The position numbers and the translations under genes were made by a program. DNA of 64,000 nt from Phycisphaeraceae bacterium (GTDB lineage: Bacteria; Planctomycetota; Phycisphaerae; Phycisphaerales; Phycisphaeraceae): contig JANQSF010000006.1 of assembly GCA_028284155.1 (NCBI GenBank), forward strand, positions 62,001 through 126,000, in the 5' to 3' direction. Below are positions 53,682 to 62,299 of this stretch, piece by piece (the stretch's first letter is position 1; each line of letters begins with the position of its first letter). The notes below the pieces were generated by a model. The model searched no databases. It was not told the origin of the DNA and saw nothing but the letters and a program-made list of their open reading frames with translations.

Positions 53682-54668
53682 CTAATCCGTCGCTTCACCG
53701 CCGACGTATGAAACCCGCGAGCCGCCCACGTCGAATCGGAAGCGCACCTCTCGCAGGCCAAGCACCTCGCGCAGCCGTTGCTGTCGGGCTTGCTCGCAGT
53801 AAAACAGGAGGAAACCCGACCCGCCCGCCCCGAGCAGTTTTCCGCCAAGTGCGCCGTTTTGCACGGCCATGTTGTAGTACTCGTCAATCTGAGAACTGGA
53901 AATCCTGTCCGACAGCTCGCGTTTCAGCCGCCAGCCCTCGTCGAGGATTCGGCCGAAGTCGTCCAGGTTCTGTCGTGTCAGACTGTCACGCAGTTGACGT
54001 GCCAGGCTGGTCATCCGCCGCAGATTGGCCATGCCCTCGCCGTCGATCATGCGGTCGCGCTGGTGGCGGAGGATGTCACCGGCCTGACGTGTCTGCCCCA
54101 GGTAAAACATCATCAGGTTGCCTTCGAGCGTGCGAAACGTGTCCGGCGGAAGCCGGATCAATTCCACATCGACTCGGCCGGATGGGTCAAACTGAATGAA
54201 GTTCAACCCGCCGTACGCCGCGGCGTACTGGTCCTGCTTGCCGATCGGCTCGTGAAGCCGATCGATTTCGAGTTGGCACGCTTCTGAGGCGAGTTGATCC
54301 TTGGTCGGGTACTGGTAGGCGCTGGCGTACAACGCGTGAAGCAGCCCAACAGTAAACGCGCTTGACGAACCCAACCCCGTGCCGGCTGGGATGTCGGCGA
54401 TGGAATTGATGTCCAGACCCGTCACGCCAAACTGCTGCAACGCCTCGCGCACGATCGGGTGCTGAATGTCCTCAACCCGATCGACCAATTCCGTCTTCGA
54501 GTACTTGACGAGCACCTTGTCCGGATCGAAAAACGGGTGGACAAAGACGTACATGTACTTGTCGATGGTCGTCGACAGCACGCAACCCGGCTCGCGTTGG
54601 TAAAACGCGGCAAGATCGCTGCCGCCGCCGGCGAAGCTGATGCGAAATGGCGTTTGCGTCCCGATCAT
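53682..54668 (-). CDS. hddA: D-glycero-alpha-D-manno-heptose 7-phosphate kinase
   Basis: HddA phosphorylates C1 of heptose 7-phosphate, giving the alpha-1,7-bisphosphate for the GDP-heptose branch. This 328-residue GHMP kinase opens TPFRISFAGGGSDLAAFYQ, has the P-loop-like IPAGTGLGSSSAFTVGLLHAL and the C-terminal GALGGKLLGAGGSGFLLFYC. ATG 54668 gives the family-normal start; a GTG at 54686 lies inside a degenerate copy of the dispersed repeat. The gene follows hddC-gmhB by a 36-base gap. Confidence 0.92.
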   Translation of the reverse strand: MIGTQTPFRISFAGGGSDLAAFYQREPGCVLSTTIDKYMYVFVHPFFDPDKVLVKYSKTELVDRVEDIQHPIVREALQQFGVTGLDINSIADIPAGTGLGSSSAFTVGLLHALYASAYQYPTKDQLASEACQLEIDRLHEPIGKQDQYAAAYGGLNFIQFDPSGRVDVELIRLPPDTFRTLEGNLMMFYLGQTRQAGDILRHQRDRMIDGEGMANLRRMTSLARQLRDSLTRQNLDDFGRILDEGWRLKRELSDRISSSQIDEYYNMAVQNGALGGKLLGAGGSGFLLFYCEQARQQRLREVLGLREVRFRFDVGGSRVSYVGGEATD

Positions 54669-54677
54669 GCCTTGAAA

Positions 54678-54700
54678 GCCGCTCACGGCTTGGCGCGCTC
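54678..54700 (+). repeat. Degenerate dispersed palindromic repeat, copy 5
   Basis: Reads GCCGCTCACGGCTTGGCGCG followed by CTC, a diverged copy (two changed loop bases and a two-base insertion). It lies immediately after the stop of the hddC-gmhB gene (transcribed on -) and before hddA. Confidence 0.5.
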
Positions 54701-54704
54701 CCTC

Positions 54705-56012
54705 TCACGCATCGTTGAGAACCCAATCGACCGCCGCGCTCACGTCGTCGGCCACGTGGTCGGGCGTCACGTCGACCTTGCCGTCCGCGCCGGCCGCGCC
54801 GGTACGCACCAAGATCGTCCGCAGGTCGGCCCGCCGCCCGCATTCGATATCGGTCGTCCGGTCGCCGATGATGAACGACCCAGCAGGATCGACGCCCAAC
54901 TCAGCCACGCCGCGGTCGATCATGCCCGTGCCGGGCTTGCGGCACGCACAGTCGATCTTGTACTCCGATCGCTCGCCCTCGAACCCACGTTCGGGGTGGT
55001 GCGGGCAGAAGTAGATGCGATCCACGTACGCTCCCTGCTCGCCCAATAACGTTTCCATACGGGCGTGGATCGCGGCCAGGTCGTCGAAAGACGCGAACCC
55101 CTTGGCGATGATGGGCTGATTCGTCACGACGACGGCCAGGTAATCGGACCGATTGACCCGCCGTATGGATTCGGCGGCGCCCGACAGCAACTCAAACTGG
55201 TCCGGCCGACAGACCATCCCCTCCGCGTCTTTGTTCAGCACGCCGTCGCGATCGAAGAACACAGCCGGACGTCGATGCCGCCGGTTGAACCGCTCGACGC
55301 GTCCGGTTTCGATGTCTTTGGCGACTTCCGCTAAGCGCTGCGGCGTGCCGACATCTTTGATGTACTGCGGCGTGTTGTAGGCGTGCAGCCGCTTGCCACC
55401 CTCGACCAATTTCGGAAACACGTCACGCCCGAAGTCGGCAAACGCGCCCGGCTCGACGTGCTGCAACAGGTCGCGTGACATGACGTACATCGCCGCGCTG
55501 ACCAGGTTGGGCAGGTACAGCCCGTCTTTCATTTCGCGTGGCTTGCGGTGAAACGCAGTCACAAGCCCCGAGTCTTCCGCCTCCAACAGGTCGCTGTCAT
55601 GCGGGTGATCGTTTGGATGAACGACCAGCGTCGCCAAAGCGCCCGACGACGCATGGGCGTCGGTCAGGTGCGCCAGGTCCAGGTCGAGAACCGTGTCGCC
55701 GTACAACACCAGAAACGACTCATCGAGCCTATCCGCCACCTCGCGGACCGCCCCGGCCGTCCCCAACGGCTCCGTCTCCTGGTGATAGTCGATCGCCAAC
55801 CCGTAAGCCGAACCATCTCCAAAGTGCTGTCGGATCACGTCGCCCTTGTGACCGATGAGCAGCAGAACCCGCTCGACCCCCTCGCGTCGCGCCCAAGCGA
55901 TCAGGTGTTCGAGGATCGGCCGACCGGCAATGGGCACCATCGGCTTGGGAACGTCGCGCGCCAACTCGCCCATGCGCTTGCCCGCTCCGCCTGCGAGGAT
56001 GACCGCTTGCAT
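54705..56012 (-). CDS. Bifunctional heptose-1-phosphate guanylyltransferase / heptose bisphosphatase (HddC-GmhB fusion)
   Basis: The N-terminal ~235 residues are a nucleotidyltransferase: MQAVILAGGAGKRMGELARDVPKPMVPIAGRPILEHLI with GDTVLDLDL for metal binding. The C-terminal ~190 residues are a HAD phosphatase: FFDRDGVLNKD, 'VVTNQPIIAKGFASFDD', and an intact zinc loop CPHHPERGF...CACRKPG. Order of action: the phosphatase removes the C7 phosphate, then the guanylyltransferase makes GDP-D-glycero-alpha-D-manno-heptose. Both steps are often separate proteins. ATG 56012 gives the normal start. Together with GmhA and HddA the pathway from sedoheptulose 7-phosphate is complete in this window. Confidence 0.93.
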   Translation of the reverse strand: MQAVILAGGAGKRMGELARDVPKPMVPIAGRPILEHLIAWARREGVERVLLLIGHKGDVIRQHFGDGSAYGLAIDYHQETEPLGTAGAVREVADRLDESFLVLYGDTVLDLDLAHLTDAHASSGALATLVVHPNDHPHDSDLLEAEDSGLVTAFHRKPREMKDGLYLPNLVSAAMYVMSRDLLQHVEPGAFADFGRDVFPKLVEGGKRLHAYNTPQYIKDVGTPQRLAEVAKDIETGRVERFNRRHRRPAVFFDRDGVLNKDAEGMVCRPDQFELLSGAAESIRRVNRSDYLAVVVTNQPIIAKGFASFDDLAAIHARMETLLGEQGAYVDRIYFCPHHPERGFEGERSEYKIDCACRKPGTGMIDRGVAELGVDPAGSFIIGDRTTDIECGRRADLRTILVRTGAAGADGKVDVTPDHVADDVSAAVDWVLNDA

Positions 56013-56212
56013 TTTCGTCGTATCCGAGGTCGTGGAGATCGAAGGGCCGCATTGTAGACCGCAATCGCGTGCTGAACCCCATGGCGGGCGGGCACGTAAC
56101 ATTGGCTACTATCGCTGCAATCCCGGAACGCCCAAGCCGTTCTGGAGTGGTCGGCCGCACCAGCCGATCTACCACAAAGCAGTCGAAGGAAGCCCGTCCC
56201 GAAGGTCCAGCC
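56013..56212. other. Divergent spacer between hddC-gmhB and gmhA
   Basis: A 200-base gap. A TACTAT (56105-56110) could be a -10 element for the + side; no clear -35 is present. No gene is visible. A longer open frame for gmhA reaches into this region but lacks a ribosome site. Confidence 0.4.
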
Positions 56213-56821
56213 ATGCCTCTAGCTCTCGAAGCAATCGATGCCTACTTGAACCGTCTGTGTGACACGATCGATCGACTCGACCGCGAGCAGATCGACGACG
56301 TCGTCACGCTCTTCCGCGACGCGGCCGACGCCGGGCAGACCGTTTTCACGATGGGCAACGGCGGCAGCGGGTCGACCGCATCGCACATCGTTTGCGATCT
56401 GAACAAGGGGGCGTCGTACGACGCGGGTCGCGACAAGCGATTCAAGCTCGTCTGCCTGAACGACAACGTCGCTACAACGTTGGCCTACGGCAACGACGTC
56501 GGCTACGAGTCCATATTCGTCGAGCCGCTCAAGAATTTCATGAGCGCCGGTGACCTGGTGATCGGCATTTCCGGTAGTGGCAACTCGCCCAACGTCCTGC
56601 GCGCCGTCGAGTGGGCGAACGATCACGGCGGCGTGACGGTCGGCCTGACGGGCTACGGCGGCGGCAAACTCGGGCAGATCGCGCAGCACCACCTGAACGT
56701 GCCGATCGACGACATGCAGATCGCCGAAGACCTGCACCTCGTGTTCGGCCACATCTTGCTGCGTGTGTTCTGCGACGAGGCGTCGGCGTCGCCCAGCGCC
56801 AAGCCGCAAGCGGCTTTATAA
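56213..56821 (+). CDS. gmhA: Phosphoheptose isomerase (SIS domain)
   Basis: GmhA converts sedoheptulose 7-phosphate to D-glycero-D-manno-heptose 7-phosphate. The 202-residue protein has the SIS motifs TMGNGGSGSTASHIVCDLNK and GISGSGNSPNVLRAVEWAND, and closes with 'DDMQIAEDLHLVFGHILLRVF'. ATG 56213 follows GAAGGTCC. The last residues, SAKPQAAL, are encoded by a copy of the dispersed repeat, so the natural C-terminus appears to have been replaced or extended by it. It is divergent from the hddC-hddA unit. Confidence 0.93.
   Translation: MPLALEAIDAYLNRLCDTIDRLDREQIDDVVTLFRDAADAGQTVFTMGNGGSGSTASHIVCDLNKGASYDAGRDKRFKLVCLNDNVATTLAYGNDVGYESIFVEPLKNFMSAGDLVIGISGSGNSPNVLRAVEWANDHGGVTVGLTGYGGGKLGQIAQHHLNVPIDDMQIAEDLHLVFGHILLRVFCDEASASPSAKPQAAL
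56795..56814 (-). repeat. Dispersed palindromic repeat, copy 6 (inside gmhA)
   Basis: AGCGCCAAGCCGCAAGCGGC on the + strand. It forms the last codons of gmhA (SAKPQA) with the stop six bases after it. Confidence 0.7.
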
Positions 56822-56831
56822 TCGCCGCACC

Positions 56832-57914
56832 ATGCACGACATCCCCACGCCCGCGCTGGTCATTGATTGGGAGATCGTTGACCGCAATATCAAACGGCTG
56901 GCTGAGTACGCCGCACAACACGGCATCGGCGTTCGGCCGCACACCAAGACGCACAAGTCCGTCCTCATCGCCCAGATGCAGACGCAAGCCGGCGCGGTCG
57001 GTTTGACCGTCGCGAAGGTCGGCGAGGCGGAAGTCATGGCCGACGTGCACAGCGACCTGCTGTTGGCTTATCCGTGTGTCGACGCGGCGCGGTGCGAACG
57101 CGTCGCCGAACTTGCACACCGCACCATCCCGCACGTCGCCATCGATTCTGCACATGCCGCCGAGGCGTTGTCCACGGCGGCGCAGCGCGCCGACTCGACT
57201 ATTGGAATTCTCGTCGATCTTGATGTCGGGAATGGACGGACCGGCGTGCAGACACCGCTGGCCGCGCGTGACCTGGCGTTGCATGTCGAAACTTGCCCCG
57301 GCCTGCGCCTCGACGGCCTGATGGTCTATCCCGGCCACATCGGCAAGGCCATCGCCGATCAGGACGCCGCGTTGGCCGAGGTCGAATCAACCATCGCTCA
57401 CACGCTCAAGATTTGGAAGCGAAAGAAGCTGGCCGCGTCGATCGTCTCCGGCGGCTCGACGCCGACGGCGTTCACCTCGCACCTCGTCCCATCATTGACC
57501 GAGTACCGCCCCGGCACGTACGTCTACAACGACATGAACTGCGTCCGGGGGGGTTTCGCGACGCTCGATGACTGCGCCGCACGCATCGTCTGCACGGTCG
57601 TCAGCAACGCCGTGCCGGGGCAGGTCATCATCGACGCGGGCGGCAAGACGCTGACCTACGACAAGTGCGGCCCCGCGCCCGATAGCGGGCACGGCCACGT
57701 CGTCGAGTACTCCGAAGCGAAGATCACGAAACTGAGCGAAGAGCACGGGCAGGTCGATGTGACGAACTGCGAGCGAGCGCCCGAAATCGGCGAACGCGTG
57801 ACGATCATCCCGAATCACATCTGCCCCTGTGTCAACCTGCAAGACCACATCTGGATCAAGGTGGACGAGACGCTCAAGCAAATGCCCGTCGACGCCCGAG
57901 GTATGCTCGTGTAA
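56832..57914 (+). CDS. D-threonine aldolase / D-serine dehydratase-like PLP enzyme
   Basis: This 360-residue alanine-racemase-fold enzyme has the PLP lysine in RPHTKTHKS (K39) and the C-terminal metal site H-x-C in PNHICPCVN, the pattern of metal-dependent D-threonine aldolases and eukaryote-type D-serine dehydratases. It would cleave or deaminate a D-3-hydroxyamino acid. It starts 10 bases after gmhA and is likely co-transcribed. Its link with heptose synthesis is not obvious: it may supply or remove a D-amino acid used in the same surface polymer, or be incidental. Confidence 0.85.
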   Translation: MHDIPTPALVIDWEIVDRNIKRLAEYAAQHGIGVRPHTKTHKSVLIAQMQTQAGAVGLTVAKVGEAEVMADVHSDLLLAYPCVDAARCERVAELAHRTIPHVAIDSAHAAEALSTAAQRADSTIGILVDLDVGNGRTGVQTPLAARDLALHVETCPGLRLDGLMVYPGHIGKAIADQDAALAEVESTIAHTLKIWKRKKLAASIVSGGSTPTAFTSHLVPSLTEYRPGTYVYNDMNCVRGGFATLDDCAARIVCTVVSNAVPGQVIIDAGGKTLTYDKCGPAPDSGHGHVVEYSEAKITKLSEEHGQVDVTNCERAPEIGERVTIIPNHICPCVNLQDHIWIKVDETLKQMPVDARGMLV

Positions 57915-57920
57915 CACCGC

Positions 57921-57951
57921 GAGATGTTGCGGCGCCGCACTTCAACACCTC
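57921..57951. terminator. Hairpin between convergent genes
   Basis: GAG-A-TGTTG (57921-57929) pairs with CAACA-C-CTC (57943-57951) around TGCGGCGCCGCA, itself a perfect 12-base palindrome. It lies between the aldolase gene (+) and the unknown gene (-), where a bidirectional terminator would be useful. Confidence 0.55.
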
Positions 57952-58888
57952 ACGGCGTCGGCACGCTCACGATCGCCGTGTCTTTGATCGAGGCCGCCGG
58001 CACCGGTCGCTGCCGAACGCGTAGTTTGAGCGCGATACCTTTACCCTTGAGCTTGTACCCCTCGACGGTCGCCTTGTGCGCGTCGTCGATCTTGAAGAGC
58101 GGCCGAAACTCCAGGTCCTTCAACTTCTCCAACCAGTCAGCCGCCTTGGCCACGTCCGGGTTGTCCGGCGCGGCCCGCCGGAGCGTCGAACCGATCGCGT
58201 CCGTCGGGATCGGCAGTTCGCCCGCGAATACCTCGTGCAGCGCAAGCCGGGCTTTGCCGTTCTTCTGGAAGCGTAAGCCGAAACGCAACGAGAAAACCTG
58301 CTCGACACCGCCGTGGCGATACGCGAACGCCATCAGCATGCCGTCCGATTCGAGCTTGACCATGGGGTCGCCGACGCCGTTGGGCACGACGTAGCCGCGT
58401 TGCTTCATCCACTCCTTATAACGCTGAATCATCAGCGCGTTCGCCTCGCGCTCGGTCAGGCTCATTTCGCGCACCCACTCGACCGTGCCGTCCGGCAGCG
58501 TCCGCTTTTTCACCCTAGCGTCGTCCGCATCGACGCCCCCACTGCCATTTGGCCGAAACCCATCAGGCGTCCCCGTGTTCACCTTGGCAGACGCATCCAG
58601 CAGGTCCAGCAATCGCTGCTCAGCCCTTTGCGCGATTGCCTCACGCTCTTGCGGTGTCGTACTTTCGAGGAAGGCCTGATGCTCCTGCCAATGCTGCGGT
58701 GTGGAGCGACTCAGCCAAATGACCACCCCCACCATCCCGACCCCGAGCAGCGCAACGACTAGCACGACGCGGACACACCACTTGCGCAACCTCCGCCTCG
58801 GCCGCTTGTCCGCCCGTAGCCCCTCTTTTGATTGTGCAGGCACCTGGTCTGCGGACGGATAGTGCGCTGAATCGTGACGATTGGGCAT
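57950..58888 (-). CDS. Membrane-anchored protein of unknown function
   Basis: The 312-residue protein has a basic N-terminal region (KRPRRRLRKWC), one transmembrane segment (VRVVLVVALLGVGMVGVVIWL, near residues 38-60) and a periplasmic domain of about 240 residues. That domain shows a helical start (QHWQEHQAFLESTTPQEREAIAQRAEQRLLDLLD), 'MSLTEREANALMIQRYKEWMKQRGY', and a beta-rich second half. I do not recognise the family. ATG 58888 is preferred for its strong GGAGG ribosome site. The gene stands apart from its neighbours (about 170 bases from the next upstream gene). Confidence 0.75.
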   Translation of the reverse strand: MPNRHDSAHYPSADQVPAQSKEGLRADKRPRRRLRKWCVRVVLVVALLGVGMVGVVIWLSRSTPQHWQEHQAFLESTTPQEREAIAQRAEQRLLDLLDASAKVNTGTPDGFRPNGSGGVDADDARVKKRTLPDGTVEWVREMSLTEREANALMIQRYKEWMKQRGYVVPNGVGDPMVKLESDGMLMAFAYRHGGVEQVFSLRFGLRFQKNGKARLALHEVFAGELPIPTDAIGSTLRRAAPDNPDVAKAADWLEKLKDLEFRPLFKIDDAHKATVEGYKLKGKGIALKLRVRQRPVPAASIKDTAIVSVPTP

Positions 58889-59059
58889 GGTTTGCCTCCG
58901 GATTGGACCCATGCAAGTGTGTCAATCGGTCGACCCCGATGCGAACTTCGATTGGCCGATCCGCACCAGCCAATGCGAATCTGTGCCGGTTACGCAATCT
59001 CGGCAACAACCGCGCAGTGGCCCATAACCAGCCCAAGCAAGACGGTCCAGTCTGGGGAA

Positions 59060-62000
59060 TCACTGGCTGAGTTGATAGACCGCCCCGTCCGTACACGCGG
59101 CGTAGAGTCGGCCGAACGCCACGATGAGTCCGTCGCGTACCGGCCGGGCGGGCAGCGCGTGTGTGCCGAGATGCGAACCGTCGCGGGTTGAGTAGACGAG
59201 CAACTGCGAGCCGTCAGCCCCGCTGCTGCTTCGCGCAATGTAGAGCCTTTCACCGGCGACGACGAACGCGTCGGTTACCCGGCCGCCAGCGATCTTGCCT
59301 ACCCAATCCGGTTGCTCGGGCAGCGTTCCGTCGGCCTTCAAGGTCACGCGGATCAGGCCGCCACGCAGCGTCTTCGACTTATTCGCCGACGCTTCAATCG
59401 CATAAAGGGTCTTGCCGCCATCGGCCAGGCAGATCTTCGCGGCGTTGAGCTGCGCATAGTTCACACCGCCGGCGTCGTGTCGGCCGACGCCCGACTGACG
59501 CCGACTGAGCAGGCCGGCCGAACTGGCCGACCATATCCACGTCGCCGCATTAATGTCGCGCAACTCGTCCTTCGACGGGACGGAATGCCGCAACGCCCGG
59601 GCGCTGATCACGGCCGTCTCGATGTCGACGGTTTCGTCCGACTCGTACGTGGCCTTGAACGGCGTCACCCAAAGGCAGACGTTCTCGCCGTTGTGTACCA
59701 GCAGGTCGTTCACACGCCGGTTGCGCGTGCGGGCGCGGTACAGGTCTTTGTCTTCCAGCTTCCGCGTCGCGTCCGGGTCGGTCCACAGGCGTGTCTGCCA
59801 GACGATCCGCCCTTCTGCCGGGTCGAGTTTGTAGATTGAAATGCCGCCGTCGGTCGCGCTCTGACGACCGGCCGACACCACGACGCCGTCGCCATCGACC
59901 ATCACCGAGCCGAACACCGGCCACGGCGATTCGAGTTGACTCTGCACGGTGATGCGTGTGTCGTTTCGGCCGGCCAGGAACTGCCAGACCAACTCGCCGT
60001 CCGACGCACGCAGGCAGTAGACCCAGCCGTCACGACTCCCAAACAGACAAAGCGCGTCGCCCTCGCCATGCAACACCGTCGGCGGCGAGTCGATGCGCGC
60101 CCAGGCTGTAAACGACCAAGCGACCTCACCGGACGACGGGTTAATCGCGTGAACCGCGTGCGCATCGGGAGCCGCGACAAACAGCTTGCCCGCCGCGGCT
60201 GTCGGGGCGCTGAGCAGGCCGACGATCTTCTCGTTGTCCTGCCAGTCCTGCGCAATCGGGCCGGTCGGCCAAGTCGCCAACACACGCCGCCAAGAGACCT
60301 TGAGGTCGCCCTTCACCGCCGTCCTGCTCGACGCCGAACGCCGCGCGTCGGCCAGGTGCATCGGCCAGTCATCAACTCGCGAAGCACCGGCCTTGACACC
60401 CTTCACCGTCCCGAACGCCGGCCCCTTCACCAACCGCTGGTCGTCCGACACAGGCTCGTCATGCGGTGTCGGTGACATCGCCAGGTAACCGTTGATGTAT
60501 TCCGAACAGAGGCAGCCCAGCGGCGAGCCGTACAGCATGCCGTACGCGGGGAACAGCCCGACATCGCAGATCGTGCGCGTTTGGCCGCGCGTGATGTGGT
60601 CGCCCTTGTCGTTGATGAACGCGAGGCCGTACAGCGTGTATCCCGGCACACCCTTCAGGTCGGCGCACGACGCGTCAGCCTGACCCCAGCCGTACTTGCG
60701 CGTGAACTTACCGGTCTTGAAATCAAGCCCGAAGCCGCTCTGTTGGCCGACGATCACCTCGTCACCCTGCGCCATGACGATGCTGTAATGCCCACGTGCG
60801 TCGGCTCTCGGCGACGCCTCCCAAACCTTTGACCCATCCTTAGCGTCGAACCGAACGACCAGCGGCTCCTTGCCAAAGTTCGGCTTGTACCCCTTCATCC
60901 CGAACGTCGCCGTGACGACACTATCGCGATGGTAGATCATGCGAAACAGCATCCGACCCTTCAGGGCCGTGTACTGCCATACCGGCTTGCCCGTCGCCGC
61001 GTCGAGCGCGACGATCCGGTCGGCCGGCGTCGCGTGCGATGCGCGGTTCTTGACCAGGTCGCGCTCCGCCGCCGCCACGTAAACCTTGCCACCGCCGACC
61101 ACCGCCCAGCCGATCGCCACCGCGCCGTCGATCGGCGTCTTCCAGAGCAGTTCGCCCGTGGCCGCGTCCGACAGGTAGGCCGTGTTGCCGTACGTCTGCA
61201 GCACCTTGCCGTCGAACACACGCACGACGAAGTGAATCTTGCGGACCGGGTCGTTCCACTTGTTCCAATCGTTCAACGGCGGCTGCTTCGGCCCATGCTC
61301 GAATCGCACCAGCGTCTTGCCCGTCTGCGCGTCGAGTGCCTGAAGATAGCCGCCCTCCTTCGGGTAGCAGTAAACCCGACCGTCCGATGCCGTCAGCGCG
61401 AAGCGCGGCGGCGTGTCGCCCCCGCCCGGCACGCCGTCGATCGTCCGCTTCCAACTCAGCAGGCCGTTGAACGCGTCGCGTGCGAACAGGTCGTTGCGGC
61501 GTTGTCGATTGAAACGCGACTCGGCGTCGTAGTTGATCGCCGTGTAGTAGACCCGACCGTCCGCCACGCGCAGGCCGACCTTCGACCCCGCGCCGTCCAC
61601 ACTCGTCGTCCCGGCGAGCCAACGCAGCGAGTGCGTCGGCGCGACTCGCTTGTCACTCGATGAAGGATTGCCGTCCGCCCCGTGGTCCCAATGCCGCCAC
61701 TCGTCCACATCACTTGGCAACGGCTCGACGTGCTTCTTCCACTGCCCGCCCTGTTTGAGCCACGCGACACCCGTCGGCGCGACGACGCGACGGATCTCGT
61801 CCATCTTCGGGGCACGGTCGCCCAGTGCGTCGAGGTCGGCCACCAGCAGGTTGACCAGGTCGTTCGCATAAGGCAGTCGATCGTACGAGCGGACGAGTTG
61901 TAAGGACGCCATGCCGTAACGCCCCGCGGCGCGGATCGCCGATCGACTTGCCTTCAACCGCGCCGCGTCGTGCGTCAGGCCATGCACCAGCATCGACCCG

Positions 62001-62167
62001 CTCGCCGCAAGGTCGGCCTCCAACCGCCCGTCCGTTGTACCCACATGCACAACCAGGCCGGCATGAACGCCGGTCGCCTCGACCACGTCTTGCGCCGATT
62101 GGCCCAACCCGACCGACGACAGCCAGAGCGACAAGGCGACAGCGCACACGAGCCTATTGATAACCAC
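59060..62167 (-). CDS. Secreted protein with methyltransferase-like head and PQQ-type beta-propeller
   Basis: GTG 62167 is chosen: GGAG sits six bases upstream and it starts the signal peptide MVINRLVCAVALSLWLSSVG; a TTG at 62179 is also in frame. Residues ~25-140 read as a class I methyltransferase fold: 'GLVVHVGTTDGRLEADLAASG' resembles the SAM-binding motif I, and 'YANDLVNLLVADLDALG' and 'MDEIRRVVAPTGVAWL' the later strands. The rest (to 1,035) is a PQQ-like/BamB-type propeller with blades such as 'GKVYVAAAERDLV', 'VALDAATGKPVWQYTAL' and 'VVSAGRQSATDGGISIYKLD'. An enzyme needing SAM would be odd in the periplasm, so the head may be a converted scaffold. It follows a DUF1501 gene on the same strand. 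Confidence 0.85.
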   Translation of the reverse strand: MVINRLVCAVALSLWLSSVGLGQSAQDVVEATGVHAGLVVHVGTTDGRLEADLAASGSMLVHGLTHDAARLKASRSAIRAAGRYGMASLQLVRSYDRLPYANDLVNLLVADLDALGDRAPKMDEIRRVVAPTGVAWLKQGGQWKKHVEPLPSDVDEWRHWDHGADGNPSSSDKRVAPTHSLRWLAGTTSVDGAGSKVGLRVADGRVYYTAINYDAESRFNRQRRNDLFARDAFNGLLSWKRTIDGVPGGGDTPPRFALTASDGRVYCYPKEGGYLQALDAQTGKTLVRFEHGPKQPPLNDWNKWNDPVRKIHFVVRVFDGKVLQTYGNTAYLSDAATGELLWKTPIDGAVAIGWAVVGGGKVYVAAAERDLVKNRASHATPADRIVALDAATGKPVWQYTALKGRMLFRMIYHRDSVVTATFGMKGYKPNFGKEPLVVRFDAKDGSKVWEASPRADARGHYSIVMAQGDEVIVGQQSGFGLDFKTGKFTRKYGWGQADASCADLKGVPGYTLYGLAFINDKGDHITRGQTRTICDVGLFPAYGMLYGSPLGCLCSEYINGYLAMSPTPHDEPVSDDQRLVKGPAFGTVKGVKAGASRVDDWPMHLADARRSASSRTAVKGDLKVSWRRVLATWPTGPIAQDWQDNEKIVGLLSAPTAAAGKLFVAAPDAHAVHAINPSSGEVAWSFTAWARIDSPPTVLHGEGDALCLFGSRDGWVYCLRASDGELVWQFLAGRNDTRITVQSQLESPWPVFGSVMVDGDGVVVSAGRQSATDGGISIYKLDPAEGRIVWQTRLWTDPDATRKLEDKDLYRARTRNRRVNDLLVHNGENVCLWVTPFKATYESDETVDIETAVISARALRHSVPSKDELRDINAATWIWSASSAGLLSRRQSGVGRHDAGGVNYAQLNAAKICLADGGKTLYAIEASANKSKTLRGGLIRVTLKADGTLPEQPDWVGKIAGGRVTDAFVVAGERLYIARSSSGADGSQLLVYSTRDGSHLGTHALPARPVRDGLIVAFGRLYAACTDGAVYQLSQ

Positions 62168-62299
62168 GACGAACTCCAATTCATGAGTGGGACAGCGGCA
62201 GGACTCAAGAGATCCCGCACCCGATCGCTCAACTTGTTGTCCGATGCACGCGGTCAGTTACAGTCGCTCATTGCACAACCGCGGATCACAGCCAACGAC

